A DNA stretch of 64,000 bases from Orobanche coerulescens (GCA_033398695.1 CM065804.1:120151501-120215500), one strand, 5' to 3'. Shown: positions 12,241 to 24,919, counted from the first letter of the stretch. The notes: generated by a model not told the origin, from the letters alone. Made by a program: numbers and translations.

Positions 12241-12510
12241 CGGCCTAACTAGCGCCGTGTTCATCGCCATGTTGCAAGTCAGCGAGCGACCCCTGTGCGA
12301 CACGGCGCACAGACACGGCGCAGAATGCCGCGGGTCTTGCGCCGTTTTGCTAGACAGCTAGCGACCCCTGTGCGACACGGCGCACAGACACGGTGCATAA
12401 TGCCACGGGTCTTGCGCCGTTTCGCTAGAAATTGAGCGACCCCTGTGCGACACGGCGCACAGACACGGCGCAGAATGCCGCGGGTCTTGTGGCGTTTTGC
12501 ACAGGTCATG
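12241..12510 (-). repeat. Three 75 bp tandem units with ACGGCGCA/TGCGCCGT inverted repeats
   Basis: Continuation of the LTR of C beyond element D. Units at about 12282-12356, 12357-12431 and 12432-12506 each contain GACCCCTGTGCGACACGGCG, a second ACGGCGCA-type copy and a TGCGCCGT-type copy near the end. ACGGCGCA and TGCGCCGT are reverse complements, so each unit can form a hairpin. On the minus strand the block lies upstream of the TATA box at 7184-7193. It contains an open frame that is only a by-product of the repeat. Confidence 0.85.
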
Positions 12511-13057
12511 CCAGACAGCCTCTTGTCACAGGACGACGCTACAATAACTGAAAAAGATGATAAAACCACAACACGACATGCCGAGCCAATGGTCCGACAA
12601 AATTACAAGCAACGAAAAATAATATCTAATAAACCGGAACGGTCCGAGGTACAAAACCAAAATCGAACAAGGGGGGCAAATTCCCTAAACTTATAGGAAA
12701 TTACAAAACGGCCCAAACGTCCGAAATCACGATACAACGTCGGATTAACAATCTGAAACTCACAACATGAGTAACTCAACCATATGAACTTATGGGAACA
12801 GAGAAATAGTGAAATCGAATGAGTGTTATGAGAATCGAACGTACACGCGATAAAACGTAGTTCAATATGAAAATACATAAAAACATCACCGAAACTCATC
12901 CAAATGGGACAACTCAAAGAACAAACAAGATTCAGAATCCCAAAACAGTGACAAGCGAGTCATCCGAAATGAACATACCCCAAAAATAGAAATTACCAAA
13001 AATAGGAAGTACGGATATTATATTCTCTCCCCCTAAAAATAAGTTTCGTCCCGAAGC

Positions 13058-15765
13058 TTACAACGCGAATAACTCGGAGTATCTCGACCTCATACTCTCT
13101 TCCGTCTCCCACGTGGCTTCCTCAGATCCATGCCTCGACCATTGCACTTTAACCAAATGAATGGTTTTGTTCCTGAGTTGCTTCACCCGACGCTCTAAGA
13201 TCTGAATCGGCCTCTCCTCGATGGTAATGTCGGGCCCCAACTCGATCTCTCCAAAATCAATAATATGGATAGGGTCTGGTACGTACTTCCTAAGCTGGGA
13301 AACATGAAATACGTTATGTACATGGCTCAGGGATGGCGGCAAGCCTAACCGATATGCAAGCTCTCCAACTCTCTCTAGAATCTCGAATGGCCCACTATAT
13401 CTCGGACTAAGTTTACCCTTCCGACCGAAGCAGTAAATTCCCCGTGTCGGCGAAACCTTAAGCAACACATGGTCTCCCACCTCAAACTCCAACGGCCGGC
13501 GACGCGTATCGGCATAAGACTTCTGTCGACTCTGGGCCGTCAACATCCTATCGCGAATCAGAGCAATCTTCTCTCTTGTCTCAACTACCATATCGGGCTC
13601 GGTGCCAATTAGCTCGGATGCATCATCCCAACACAACGGCGATCTGCACCTCTTACCATACAATACCTCTAATGGTGCCATTTTGATCGAGGCGTGCCAA
13701 CTGTAGCTGTACGTGAACTCGATCAATGGCAAGTGCGACTCCCAATCATCCTTCCAATCTAAAGCACAGGCTCGCAACATATCCTCCAGCGTCTGTATCA
13801 TCCGCTCAGACTGTCCGTCTGTCTGAGGGTGGTAGGATGTACTGAGTCTCAACTCGGTCCCCAAGGCTCGATGAACGGCCTGCCAAAAATGTGATATAAA
13901 CCGGCCATCACTATCCGAAACAATACTCTTAAGGGTCCCATGCAACCTCACGATCTCCGCAATGAATACCCGCGCTAGTCTCTCCGGCCCCAAGTATCCT
14001 TAATACCCAGAAAATGAGCTGATCTGGTTAGTCGATCGACAATAACCCAAATCATGTTCATTCCAGTCCGAGTCTTAGGCATACTGGTAATAAAATCCAT
14101 GAAAATGTCCTCCCACTTCCACTCCGGAATAGGGAGTGGTCGCAATAATCCCATGGGTCACTGATGCTCAATCTTAACCTACTGACAGGTTAAACACTTC
14201 GATACAAACTCATTCACGTCCGTCTTCAAATTGCTCCACCAATAGTTACTCCTTACATCTTTGTACATTTTGCTCGTACCAGGATGTATGGAGTAAGGCG
14301 TAGTATGAGCCTCACTCAAGACCTTCTGTCTCAACTCAATGTCATTCGGTACACATAATCTGCCGCAAAATCTCAAAACTCCATCATCCTGAATCATAAA
14401 CCCAGGAGCTTTCCCATTCCTCACATCCTCCCTCAACTGGACCAAAAACGGATCATCATACTGCTTTGCCTTGACATCATCAGTCAAGGATGAAGTGATT
14501 TCCAACGCACATAACTGACCCTAAACTCTCTGAACCCAAACCTCGATGTTTTGACAAATCAAATCCCGCTGGATCCTACTCTGTGGTGTAAGTAACTCTA
14601 ACATCTGTAACGCCATCGGCTTCCAACTCAACGCATCAGCCACTACATTAGCTTTACCCAGATGGTAAAGTATCTCGATATCATAATCTTTAATTAGCTC
14701 CAACCACCTACGCTGTTTCATGTTCAACTCTTTCTGACTGAAGATATACTTCAGACTCTTGTGATCCGTGTAAATCTTACACGACGACCCGTAGAGATAA
14801 TGCCTCCAGATTTTTAAAGCAAAGACGACTGCAGCTAACTCTAAATCATGTGTAGGGTAATTTGCTTCGTAAGGTTTCAGCTGTCAGGACGCATAAGCAA
14901 TAACCCTATCTCTCTGCATCAAAACATATCCGAGCTCGAGGCCCGAAGCATCACTATATACCACGAAATCCTCGTTCCCCTTAGGCAATGCTAACACGGG
15001 TGCGGTAGTTAGTCGTCTCTTCAACTCATCAAAACTATCCTGTCTCTTTGCGGTCCACTCGAATTTCTGAGTCTTCTGGAGTAACTGAGTGAGTGGTCTA
15101 GATAAGAATGTCATCGATAAAGACGACTATGAATTTGTCGAGATACTCAATAAAAACTTTGTTCATCAACTGCATGAACATTGCTGGGGCATTGGTTAGC
15201 CTGAAAGGCATAACCACAAACTCGTAATGGCCATATCTCGTCCGAAAAGCAGCTTTCGGTATATCACTGTCCCGAATACTCAACTGGCAGTAGCCCAATT
15301 GTAAATCAATCTTCGAGAAGACTGCCGCTCCCTAAAGCTGATCAAATAAATCGTCGATCCTGGGCAAAGGGTACTTGTTTTTGATGGTTGACTTGTTTAA
15401 TTCTCGATAATCGATGCATAAACAAAGCGATCCATCCTTCTTCTTAACAAAAAGTACAGGCGCACCCCAAGGCGATGCTCAGTCGGATATACCCTTTATC
15501 TAACAACTCTCCCAATTGTCTCTTCAATTCTAACATCTCCGATGGTGCCATACGGTACGACACTCGAAAAATAGGAGACACATTCGGCTCTAGATCAATA
15601 GGAAACTCAACCTCCCGCTGTGGTGATAATCCCAGCAAGTCATCTGGAAAAATATCAGGATACTCGCTAACGACTGGAATCGAAGACATGTCAACTCCAC
15701 CATATTCCGCCTTCAGAGCATAACAACAATAGCCGACGCAACCCTGGTTTAGAAGTTTTATCGCA
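13058..15765 (-). pseudogene. gypsy (chromovirus) pol of element C: RT, RNase H, integrase, chromodomain
   Basis: Read on the minus strand from 15765. Order: linker before RT (YALKAEYGG, PDIFPDD), RT palm including FIDDIL near 15110, RNase H (YSDAS at about 14945, DHKSLKYIF), integrase zinc-finger region (HPGTSKMYKD, CLTCQ), integrase core (SDGRFISHFW, YHPQTDGQSERM) and a chromodomain-like C-terminus (VKVQWSRHG, EEATWETEE) ending at 13058. Gag, protease and the RT start are missing at the right, where the sequence joins element E. RT jumps from FIDDILI straight to the RPLTQLLQK segment, so about 100 residues of thumb/connection are deleted near 15105. Many stops and shifts interrupt RT and RNase H. 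The chromodomain type suggests the Tekay/Del lineage. Confidence 0.88.
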
Positions 15766-18153
15766 GCATCATGCTCGTGCATGTCCGGAAGACTCCCAGA
15801 CGTGTACGGAAGCTTCTGGCAGGTTCTTGGCGCACGAGTCACGCATGGACGGTGCTCGTGCATGGCTTCTCATACGTCCTGTGGGTTCTATATAAATGAC
15901 CGGGCTGACGTATTCATTACCCGTTTTCTCAACCTAACTCGCCCCTTCCTCGGCCAAGACTTAGAGAACATGAAGGCATGGTGTATAACTACCGATCCAC
16001 GTCATTTTTGAGCTTCTATCGTCAATTAATCATCATATAATCTTCTCCAATCGACCAAATCAAGGTATGATTTCCTAAAAATCTAGTTTTGGGAAAGTTG
16101 GGGATTTTGGTAGATTTCGTCCCTTTAATCCGAATTGGCTTATTATAGTGATGGATTATCGAATATTAAGTTGTATTTTACCAATTGCCTTGTTGTTCCA
16201 TGGTTCGACTGTTAAAGATTCGTCGTTTTGTTGAATTCCTAATCGACGCCTTGAAGGTGTCCGGTGAAAGTTCTCAGAGGGGGTTTCGGGTGTTCTACAG
16301 TTATTCTTTCTCGTACGATCATTGATTATTGATGATATGATGTTAGGTCAGGCTCCTTGTGAAGAACTCGAATCGGAAATTTTCCCTTCGTCATTTTCTT
16401 CAAGAATTCGAAGCTTCCCGATCGATCGTGTTATCGTTGTTTCCGCCCGGAGAATTGTAGGTGTTCAAGGTTTCCTGGTTGAGCCATGTTCGTCAGAGTG
16501 TTCGGTATCAATTATCGAGGCATGTATCTTGCATGTACACTTCATGTTTCGTAGCCATAATAGTTGGTAATTAACTATGTGTGCGATTGGAATGTTTTTA
16601 ATGAACTTATAAAAGAATCGGTATATTTTCGATGAAGGCATTCTTTAAAATCTACTTGTGTGTTTGTGAACGAATGTGTTGTTCTGAGAAGGTGTATTAG
16701 TGTTGTGCATTGTAATGTCTTGTTTGAAATGGTACCATTGTCTGTGATTATGTCGATAGTGGATTTAAAGTTACGTCTTTTTGGCAAGAAGTGTGTGTGT
16801 GCATGTGTGTGGACATGTGTCTTATTTATGAGTATGTGATGTTGTGTGATGTGAATATGTGTTGGACATAGTAGCTATTTCTAACAAGTACCTTGATTTA
16901 CATTTGATATACTTCGGGGGAATGAATTCGTGAAAGTATGTTGTGGAAAGTGATGATTTCTGAAAGTGCGACTTGTAGTCGTGTGCCAAGTAAAACCAGC
17001 GAGGGTCCCCTGGGTTCCGTAGACCGAGGCTTCTGCGGTCCACTTGGCCGGGTTTGTACAACCATGGAGGCCTGACAAGGACTTTATAGGGAGAGGTATG
17101 TATCACGCGTGAGGTGCAGTACCTGTACAGCCCCCATTTTTGTTTTGTGATGATGTGTTTTCGATAATTGTGATATGTCCGTAATATCACAACATTGTCA
17201 TTCTCGATGTGAGATACGTTATATGTAGGGTTTTGGTACTTGGCTAGAATGGCATCAGTATAAGTCTCGTATATGATTCGTTTCTTGGTTGTGATATTTT
17301 TGGCATAAGGATGCGGGCCCTGTTAATGTTTTCGTGCATTGTGATTTGGCTGTGTATCAAGTTTGACCATTGAGTTATTCACTCGAGTATGTGATGTGGA
17401 TGATTGGGTCGTGGACCTCGTGTTTTGTGATCGGATTTGCATTTTTGAAACAAAAACAATACTTAGGGCCATATCCTTATGTGGTTTTCGATAAGTTGAG
17501 GATTCATTAGTCCAAAAATGTCTATCTAAAACTCTAGAGAATCTTTAAATGCTTTTCAAAGTGTCTACATGTCTCATTCCAACTTTTTATGGTTTGAACT
17601 ATTTTATCCAATGAAATATCTCGGGAAGTCTTGGTTGGGTTGAATTGTGGAATTTATCAAGTTATTATTTTCTTGGAGTATGTTGTGTATAGTTCGTATT
17701 TTCACTTTATACTTACACTAGAAAAATAGTGGAGTTTTGCTAACCCTCGAGTAATCAGGGGGTGGATGTATGTATTGCGTCCACGTACTTGCAGGTTCTT
17801 GGGGAGATAATCACAGGATCGGTACGAAGAATGATGGAAGACGACGATACTAATCACATGAAGACCAGTGTTGAGTATTTTGGTCAAGGCATGTTGTGAT
17901 GTCTTTTCCACTGTTGTATTTTCTGATTGTAGGAGTATGGTTCGTGTATTTGAACCTGGTTTGGGTTTGAGTGGTATCACAGTTTGTGTGTCTAATTTGT
18001 AATTTGTGGTGAAAGACTAAATTGGTCTAATGGTTCATTATTTTGTCAGGCCGGCTTGTCATATAATGTATTGTTTATGTATTTAGGTTGGTAGATCCTC
18101 ACGGGGAGGGTCTGCGGTGCTGTGATATTCCCGAATAATTTGGGGGTGTTACA
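15765..18153 (+). repeat. 5' LTR of gypsy element E, truncated at its 5' end
   Basis: From AGCATCATGCTCG onwards this is closely similar to the 3' LTR at 21313-23701, and it ends GGGGGTGTTACA at 18153 followed by a primer site, so it is the 5' LTR of a plus-strand element. About 475 bp of U3, with most of the GCACGAGC array, is missing and the break joins minus-strand pol of C. TATA box CTATATAAAT is at 15888-15897. The terminal stem-loop is at 18091-18115 (GUAGAUCCUC with GGGAGGGUCUGC). Confidence 0.88.
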
Positions 18154-18158
18154 GAATA

Positions 18159-18170
18159 TGGTATCGGAGC
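18159..18170 (+). promoter_or_regulatory. Primer-binding site (iMet tRNA type), element E
   Basis: TGGTATCGGAGC five bases after the LTR end, one mismatch from the standard iMet-complementary site and identical to that of element A. Confidence 0.88.
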
Positions 18171-19966
18171 TTAGGTTGCGGAAACCTAGGCTGTCGGGTC
18201 CAGTCATGTATTGTCGAGTCTTGTCTTGTCGGATTGTGTCTGACTGAGTCGTGTTGTGACGCATCATCTGGAATGTCGGTCGTGATTAGTATCAAGTGCA
18301 GCCATCATCTTCGTGCGACCTATGGATGTAAGTCTCTACTATATTGTGCCTTGTATTATACGGGCTTGTGTAATTCTATGTTGTGAAGTGGTGTTTAAAA
18401 TGAATTGTGAATACGTAACCTATGCTTGTCTGATTCTTGTAGTGCACTGGAATAAAGAGTGGTACTGGTGTACATGTATATATATGTATATCTTTGGATA
18501 AATCGTTTTTACAGGAGCAATGACTTTGGAATTTAAGGTTTTAAATGCTTTTTTTTTGGTGAGTCACATAATTTTGTTTTAAAACATCCTCCAAGAGAGG
18601 AAAAAAGTTTGATTTTCGTATCATGACCTCAAGACCAATTTTTTTTGAGAATTCAAACTAAATGACATTTCATTTTCATCTTGGATTATAAATTTTTTTC
18701 AAAACGCGATTTTTAAACTCAGATGAGGTCTACAAAATTTACTCAAAACGTGACTCTCGCTTTCAACTTTTTGATTTCATGTTTGTCGGTTCGGAGGTAT
18801 GTAGTGATGATGACATTATTGTTTGGGCAATAATGCTCAAAATTGTGATTAAGTTGGTGGTGTGAACGCTAAGTCCTTCTGGATGCACTTGTTGGGAGAG
18901 TCCTCTTTATTGAGAGGTAGGATTTCAGTTTTAGATGTTAATTGTCTTTTGACGGTTGCTTGTACGATACTATAATTATGTGGATAGATGGTGTTGATGT
19001 GTGATTGGATTTGATGGTAATGGATTGTGTTTGATGAATTGATAAATTATGTCTGTTGTGTGTGTGTTCGAAAATGCTTTCCTGAAAATTTCATAAACTT
19101 GAGCAAGTTGTGGAAAATCAATTTTCGAAAATGTTTTGACGGTGCAATTAATCGGTGGCTTCGTGTGGATTTTGAAAATCGTTTGAAATTGGCGACCCAG
19201 CATTGAATTCCCAAATGAAACCCCAACAGTATTGAAAGAGTTCTTTTAAAGTACCTTGGACAATTTGTAAAATGTTACCGTCGTTGGTTTTGTAGTGTTG
19301 AGAGGATTTTCGAAAATGATTTTTGACATATTGTTATATTTTCAAATAATTCGAGTACATGATTTTAAAAATCATTCACATCATAATTTTTTTATTTCAA
19401 AATACAATGCGATTTTTATTTTCAAAAATATATTGTGAAAGATGAAAAATCTTACTCAATTCAAACATCAAACTCGGATTTGGAAAATTTTTTCTTTACT
19501 GAACCAATTATCGCATGCTAATCTTGTCTTACTCCAAAATGATTGTTGATTGGTGGAAATGTTTAGTGCATGTGTGAATGGTTTGGTGGTATGGCGTGGT
19601 TACCCTGTTTGTTATTAATGATGATGATGATGCGTAGTGGCATGGTTATTTTGATGATACTGATTACAAGGGAATTTGATATTCCGAAATATTGTTTGCA
19701 AATGATTTCAAAATGAGACGGATAAAGTTTTTTTTACAAGTTTTGATAAAACAGCCCGAGGTACCAAAAGTACTTTCAAAAATTTTATTTCGAGTAAACA
19801 TGCAAATTCAAAGATTTTCAAATGATAACATTTAAAAGGATACCTCGTAGATCTTCTTAGCATGTTGCTATTAGATACCTTATGTCGATATGTTGTGCAG
19901 TGTTGGCATTTTAATGTATGATTTTGAGATGTTGGGTTTCATTGTGCTGAGTGGTTACTACTCAGT
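18171..19966 (+). other. Long untranslated leader of element E
   Basis: About 1.8 kb with no coding signal, lying between primer site and gag start. The first 190 bases match the leader of element A in reverse complement. The rest is T-rich with runs such as TTTCAAAA and GATGATGATGATG. It may carry packaging signals, but none can be identified by eye. Confidence 0.65.
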
Positions 19967-20053
19967 ATGTCGAGGGGCAGAGGTCGTGGTCGTGACCATG
20001 GTATAGACGGTCGTGGAGATCAGATTTGGAACCATGAGAATATTGCCGAATAG
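19967..20053 (+). pseudogene. gag start remnant of element E
   Basis: ATG followed by an Arg/Gly-rich stretch (MSRGRGRGRDHGIDGRG) and stop at 20051-20053, 28 codons. The start resembles the gag N-terminus of element N (MLRGVRGCGRGRGRRRR at 53368), both preceded by CAGT or ACAGT. Everything after it in gag-pol is absent. This is the surviving first exon-length piece of a deleted gag, not a gene. Confidence 0.6.
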
Positions 20054-20835
20054 GTTCCTATGCTAACACCTTGCTCTCATTGTTTTGGTTTCAGGGACAA
20101 AACCTCTTTTAATAGTGATAGAATGTAATGACCATTTTTTTTTCGCTTCTGTATTGTTTGACTCTATCGACTCGTTTGTGTTCGTTGATACTTCTGACCT
20201 TGTGTTGCTTTCGCCTTTGTCATTCGAGCGAGTTTTGATATTGTTCCGGATTGATTGTTTATCGTTGTGACCTTTCCAAGTTCGGTTCGATTTTCTGTGA
20301 ACCTTATGTGAAATTGACACCTCGTGCTTCCTACAAGTTCTTTTAATGTCTTGAGTTGAAGTGTGAACTTCGGTCGCTGTTGTTCGACCGTTGTTGTTCG
20401 ATCATTGTTGTTCGATCATTGTTGTTCGAAGCTGTTGTTCGACCGTTGTTGTTCGATCGTTGTTGTCAGATTGATATTGTCCGATCTCGTATCATGATTA
20501 TTTAGCATCTGGGCCACTTCGTAATTTCATTAAGTTTCGAGAAATTGTCTTCATATGTGATCTTCCAAACCTTTGGGGTTATCCGAATTTCATATGTGTT
20601 CAGCGTTAGATTTGTGTTTTGGATGTTGTCCTGTTCTGATTAATCTACCGTAGTGATGTTGTTCATTGCATTTCATTATAGTTTAGGCGTAGCGAATTGA
20701 ACTGCAACAATTCTGTAGTTCATGAGGTTCATTATGAGCTGTCAGCAACAGATAACGGGTGTTATCCAGAGTTGCCATGCCTTGACTATTCCATATTTTA
20801 AGTTTCGGGATGAAACTTGTTTTTAGGGGGGTAGA
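20054..20835 (+). other. Deleted internal region of E, with minisatellite and pol 3' untranslated end
   Basis: No pol domain is recognisable. At 20371-20467 a roughly 14 bp unit (TTGTTGTTCGATCA type) is repeated six to seven times with small changes. The last part (20802-20835), AAGTTTCGGGATGAAACTTG then TTTTAGGGGGGTAGAAG, matches the sequence just after pol in the other gypsy elements and includes the polypurine tract. So the element keeps its ends but has lost about 5 kb of coding sequence. Confidence 0.7.
20371..20467 (+). repeat. 14 bp minisatellite (TTGTTGTTCGATC type)
   Basis: Six to seven consecutive, slightly varied units such as GTTGTTGTTCGACC and ATTGTTGTTCGATC. Confidence 0.8.
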
Positions 20836-23701
20836 AGTAAAACCCGAGATTTTCATTCAGGTTAATTTGAATTTTTTTTCTTAGACCGGATATTTCTCGG
20901 TTGTCCACCCTTGGTATTATTTTCTCGTTGACTGATTTTGTGGTCGTAGGTGGTGATTTGTTTCATGATATTTCATTTCGGATCAATGATTTTGTCCGCG
21001 AGAGTTTCGTCGTGTTCGTTCCATACCTTTTTGAAAATCGGGTTGTCGAGTCTTGGCGGCGCGGCAATGACCGGCCAGGTGCGGCAATGACTGGCTAGGT
21101 GCGCACGAGCAGCCCACACGGGCCAACGCTCTTGCGGAACAGGCAGACTGCTGGGCAGTCTCTGCCGGCCGCGCCCGAGCATGGCGCACGAGCAGGGCGT
21201 ACGATCCGGTGCTCGTGCGGCCCTGACTGCACGCGCACGAGCGAGTGCTCGTGTATCTCGGCAGACTCCTGGCAGTGGGGCGCACGCCCCGACTCACGAC
21301 CGGACGTCCGAGCATCATGCTCGTGCATGTCCGGAAGACTCCCATACGTATCCAGAAGCTTCTGGCAAGTTCTTGGCGAACGAGTCACGCACGGCCGGTG
21401 GTCGTGCATGGCTGCTCGTGCGTCCTGCGGGTTCTATATAAATGACCGGGCAGACATATTCATTACCCGTTTTCTAAACCTAACTCGCCTCTTCCTCGTC
21501 CAAGACTTAGTGAACATGAAGGCATGGTGTATAACTACCGATCCACGTCGTTTCTGAGCTTCTATCATCGATTAATCATCCTATAATCTTCTCCGATCGA
21601 TCGAATCAAGGTATGATTTCCTAAAAATCTAGTTTTGGGAAAGTTGGGAATTTTGGTTGATTTCGTCCCTTTAATCATAATTAGCGTATTATAGTGATGG
21701 ATTATCGAAGATTAAGTTGAATTTTACCAATTTCCTTGTTGTTCCATGGTTCGGTTGTAAAAGATTCATCGTTTTGTTGAATTACTAATCGACACCTTGA
21801 AGGTGTCCGGTGAAAGTTCTTAGAGGGGGTTTCGGGCGTTCTACGGTTAGTCTTCCTCGTACGATCGTTGATTATTGATGATATGATGTTAGGGTGAGGT
21901 TTCTTGCGAAGAACTCGAGTCGAAACTTTTCCCTTCGTCGTTTTCTTCAAGAATTCGAAGCTTCCCGATCGATCGTGTTATCGTTGTTTCTGCCCGGAGA
22001 AATGTAGGTGTTCAAGGTTTCCTGGTTGAGTCGTTTTCATCAGAGTGTCCAGTATCGATTATCGAGGCAAGTATCTTGCCTATACACTTCATGTTTCGTA
22101 GTCATAATAGTTGGTAATTGACTATGTGTGCGATCGGAATGTTTTTAATGAATTTATAAAAGAATCGGTATATTTTCGATGAAGGCATTCTTTAAAATCT
22201 ACTTATGTGTTTGTGAACGAATGTGTCGTTCTGAGAAGGTGTATTAGTGTTGTTTATTGGAATGACTTGTTTGCGTATGGTACCGTTGTGTGTGATAATG
22301 TCGACAGTGGATTTAAAGTTACGTCTTTTTGCAAGAAGTGTGTGTGTGCGTGTGTGTAGACATGTGTGTTATTGATGAGTATGTGATGTTGTGTGATGTG
22401 AGTGTGTGTCGGACATAGTGGCCATTTCTAACAAGTACCTTGATTTACATTTGATGTACTCCGGGGGAATGAATTTGTGAAAGTATGTTGTGGAAAGTGA
22501 TGATTTCTGAAAGTGCGACTTGTAGTCGTGTGCCAAGTAAAACCAGCGAGGGTCCCCTGGATTCCGTAGACCGAGGCTTCTGCGGTCCACTTGGCAGGGT
22601 TTGTACAACCAGGGAGGCCTGACGAGGACTTTCTGGGTAGAGGTATGTATCTCGCGTGAGGTACAGCACCTGTAGAGGGCCCATTGTTGTTTTGTGATGA
22701 TGTTGTTTTCGATAATTGTGATATGTCCGTAATATCACAACATTGTCATTCTCGATGTGAGATACGTTATATGTAGGGTCTTGGTACTTGGCTAGAATGG
22801 CATCAGTATAAGTGTCGTTTATGATTCGTTTCTTGGTTGTGATATTTTTGGCATAAGGATATGGGCCCAATTAATGTTTTCGTGCATTGTGGTTTGGTTG
22901 TGTATCGAGTTTGACCATTGAGTTATTCACTCGAGTATGTGATGTGGATGATTGGGTCGTGGACTCCGTGTTTTGTGACCGGATTTGCATTTTTGAAACA
23001 AAAACAATACTTGGGGTCGTATCCCTATGTGGTTTTCGATAAGTTGAGGATTCATTGGTCCAAAAATGTCTTTCCAAAACTCCCGAGAATCTTTAAATGC
23101 TTTTCAAAGTGTCTACATGTCTCATTCCAACTTTTTACGGTTTGAACTATTTTATCCAATAAAATATCTCGGGAAGTCTTTGTTGGGTTGAATTGTGGAA
23201 TTTATCAAGTTATTATATTCTTGGAGTATGTTGTGTATAGCTCGTATTTGCACTTTATACTTTCACTAGCAAAACAGTGGAGTTTTGCTAACCCCCGACT
23301 AATCGGGGGGTGGATGTCTGTATTACGTCCAGGTACTTGTAGGTTCTTGGGGAGCTAATCACAGGATCGGTACGAAGAATGATGGAATACGACGATACTA
23401 ATCACATGAAAACTATTGTTGAGTATTTTGGTCAATGCATGTTGTGGTGTCTTTTCCACTATTGTATTTTCTGATTGTAAGAGTATGGTTCATGTATTTG
23501 AACCTGGTTTGGGTTTGAGTGGTATCAGAGTTTGCGTGTCTGATTTGTAAAATTGTGGTGAAAGACCAAATAGGTCTAATGGTTCGTTATTTAGTCAGTC
23601 GGCTTGTAATATAATGTATCGTTTGTGTATTTATCCTAGTAGATCCTCACGGAGAGGGTCTGCGGCGCTGTGATATTCCCGAGTAATTTGGGGGTGTTAC
23701 A
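20836..23701 (+). repeat. 3' LTR of gypsy element E
   Basis: 2,866 bp, starting AGTAAAACCCG (TG expected, first bases changed) just after the polypurine tract and ending GGGGGTGTTACA. It has an inverted-repeat array (21098-21425), TATA box CTATATAAAT (21434-21443) and terminal stem-loop (23639-23663, GUAGAUCCUC with GAGGGUCUGC). It is inserted into LINE F, whose sequence starts at 23702. The left flank of E is deleted, so the target duplication cannot be checked. Confidence 0.88.
21098..21443 (+). promoter_or_regulatory. GCACGAGC/GCTCGTGC inverted-repeat array and TATA box, LTR of E
   Basis: At least eight copies of GCACGAGC or its reverse complement GCTCGTGC (and near forms) lie within about 330 bases upstream of CTATATAAAT. 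Both orientations are mixed, for example TGCTCGTGCGG followed by GCGCACGAGCG, so hairpins are possible. The 5' LTR retains only the last three. Confidence 0.6.
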
Positions 23702-24919
23702 CCATCTTAGCCACCCCGCCTTGATATGATACATGACATCATCTTCAAACTCTCCTTATTTCTGAATGACCAAACCCAAATACTTGAACTTATCCATACG
23801 GGGTAAGATGTGATCAAGAATCATTACCTCTACCTCTTCGTCGTTGGTCTCACCACTAAAAATACACCAGAGATACTCGGTCTTATACCGACTCACACGC
23901 AAGCCCTGGGATTCTAACGCAGACCTCCATAACTCCAACTTCGCGTTCACCTCCCTCCTCGATTCCGCCATTAACACAATATCGTCAGCAAAAAGCATGC
24001 ACCACGGTACGCCATCTTGAATACCCCGCTAAATGACGTCAAGGATTAGATCGAAGAGAAGAGGGCTTAGCGCCGACCCCTAGTGAAGCCCTATCTCAAC
24101 AGGGAAATACTGGGTATCACCAACTGGGGTCCTAACGCATGTCCTAGCATGGGAGTATATGTCTTGGATCGCCCTAACGTACGGCGACAACACCCTCCAC
24201 TCTTCTAGGCTTCTTCAAATAACATTACGCGGAATGCTATCATAAGCCTTCCTAGATCTATGAACACCATATAGAGATCCTTACGCTGTTCTCTAAACTT
24301 CTCCACAAGGCGTCTGCCGAGATGAATGGCCTCAGTCGTGGACCTCCCCAGCATGAAGCCAAATTAGTTCTCTAAGATCTCAACTTCTCTTCTAACCCTG
24401 CATTCAACCACTCTATCCCAAAGTTTCATAGTATGACTGAGGAATTTAATACCCCGATAGTTACTACAACTCTGAGCATCGCCTTTGTTCTTGGAAAACG
24501 GCACCACAATACTATGCCTCCACTCCGCTGGCATCTTAGAATCTCTGAGGATAATGTTGAACAGCTCTGCTAGCCACTGAACTCCAACTTCCCCCAAACA
24601 AAGCCATGCCTCAATAGGGATCTGATCTGGGCCTGCAACCTTAGCTCTACCCCTCTTCTGTAGGGCACCCTTTACTTCCTCCTTGCTGATGCTCTCACAG
24701 GAACTTAACGAACGAGCAGAAGATTGACTAACTCATTGCACCATTACCGAGCCGCTTCCCCTTGCCTCATTGAAAAGTTCAAAAAAGTACCTATTCCACT
24801 TCTCCTTAATAGCAACATCGTTCACTAACACTTGGCCCAATTTATCTTTAATAAACTTAACGGAAGCCAGGTCGCGCCGCCCTATGTCCCTAGCTTTTGC
24901 TAGTTTAAAGATAGCATTC
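23702..24919 (-). pseudogene. RTE-clade LINE F: reverse transcriptase part
   Basis: Minus-strand LINE RT. Sense order: linker (KLAKARDIGRRDL, DKLGQVLV), finger/palm (AEWRHSIVVPF, SCSNYRGIKF, FGFMLGRSTTEAIH), YMVFIDL, GSALSPLLFDL and the catalytic FADD in MLFADDIVLMAES (about 23970-23998), then the thumb region (LRVSRYKTEYL). These match the plant RTE-clade pattern as I know it. Stops at about 24595, 24370 and 24030, among others, and shifts near 24250 inactivate it. It is cut at the left by element E and at the right by TRIM G, after which the LINE continues at 26195. Confidence 0.88.

Larger units (their letters stand above)
5792..13022 (-). repeat. 3' LTR of minus-strand gypsy element C, split by element D
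   Basis: The sense (minus) strand begins TATAATATCC at 13022 (expected TGTAATATCC, one change) and ends GGGGTGTTACA at 5792. Removing element D and one target copy leaves about 2.2 kb. Just outside 13022 the minus strand carries the purine tract GGGGGAGAGAA after pol, so this is the 3' LTR. It contains a TATA box at 7184-7193, a GC-rich inverted-repeat block split by D, about three tandem units containing TTAGTATCGGCCCCC (6361-6580) and the terminal stem-loop at 5829-5850. It abuts copia island B on the left. Confidence 0.85.

Noticed and set aside
12279..12696. Open frames in the 75 bp repeat block, and a CRISPR-like look of spaced repeats
   Set aside because: The units are contiguous tandem copies with no unique spacers, in plant LTR sequence. 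The open frames reflect 75 being a multiple of three.
18159..18170. TGGTATCGGAGC sites taken as possible tRNA gene ends
   Set aside because: No cloverleaf surrounds them; they are primer-binding sites complementary to a tRNA 3' end.
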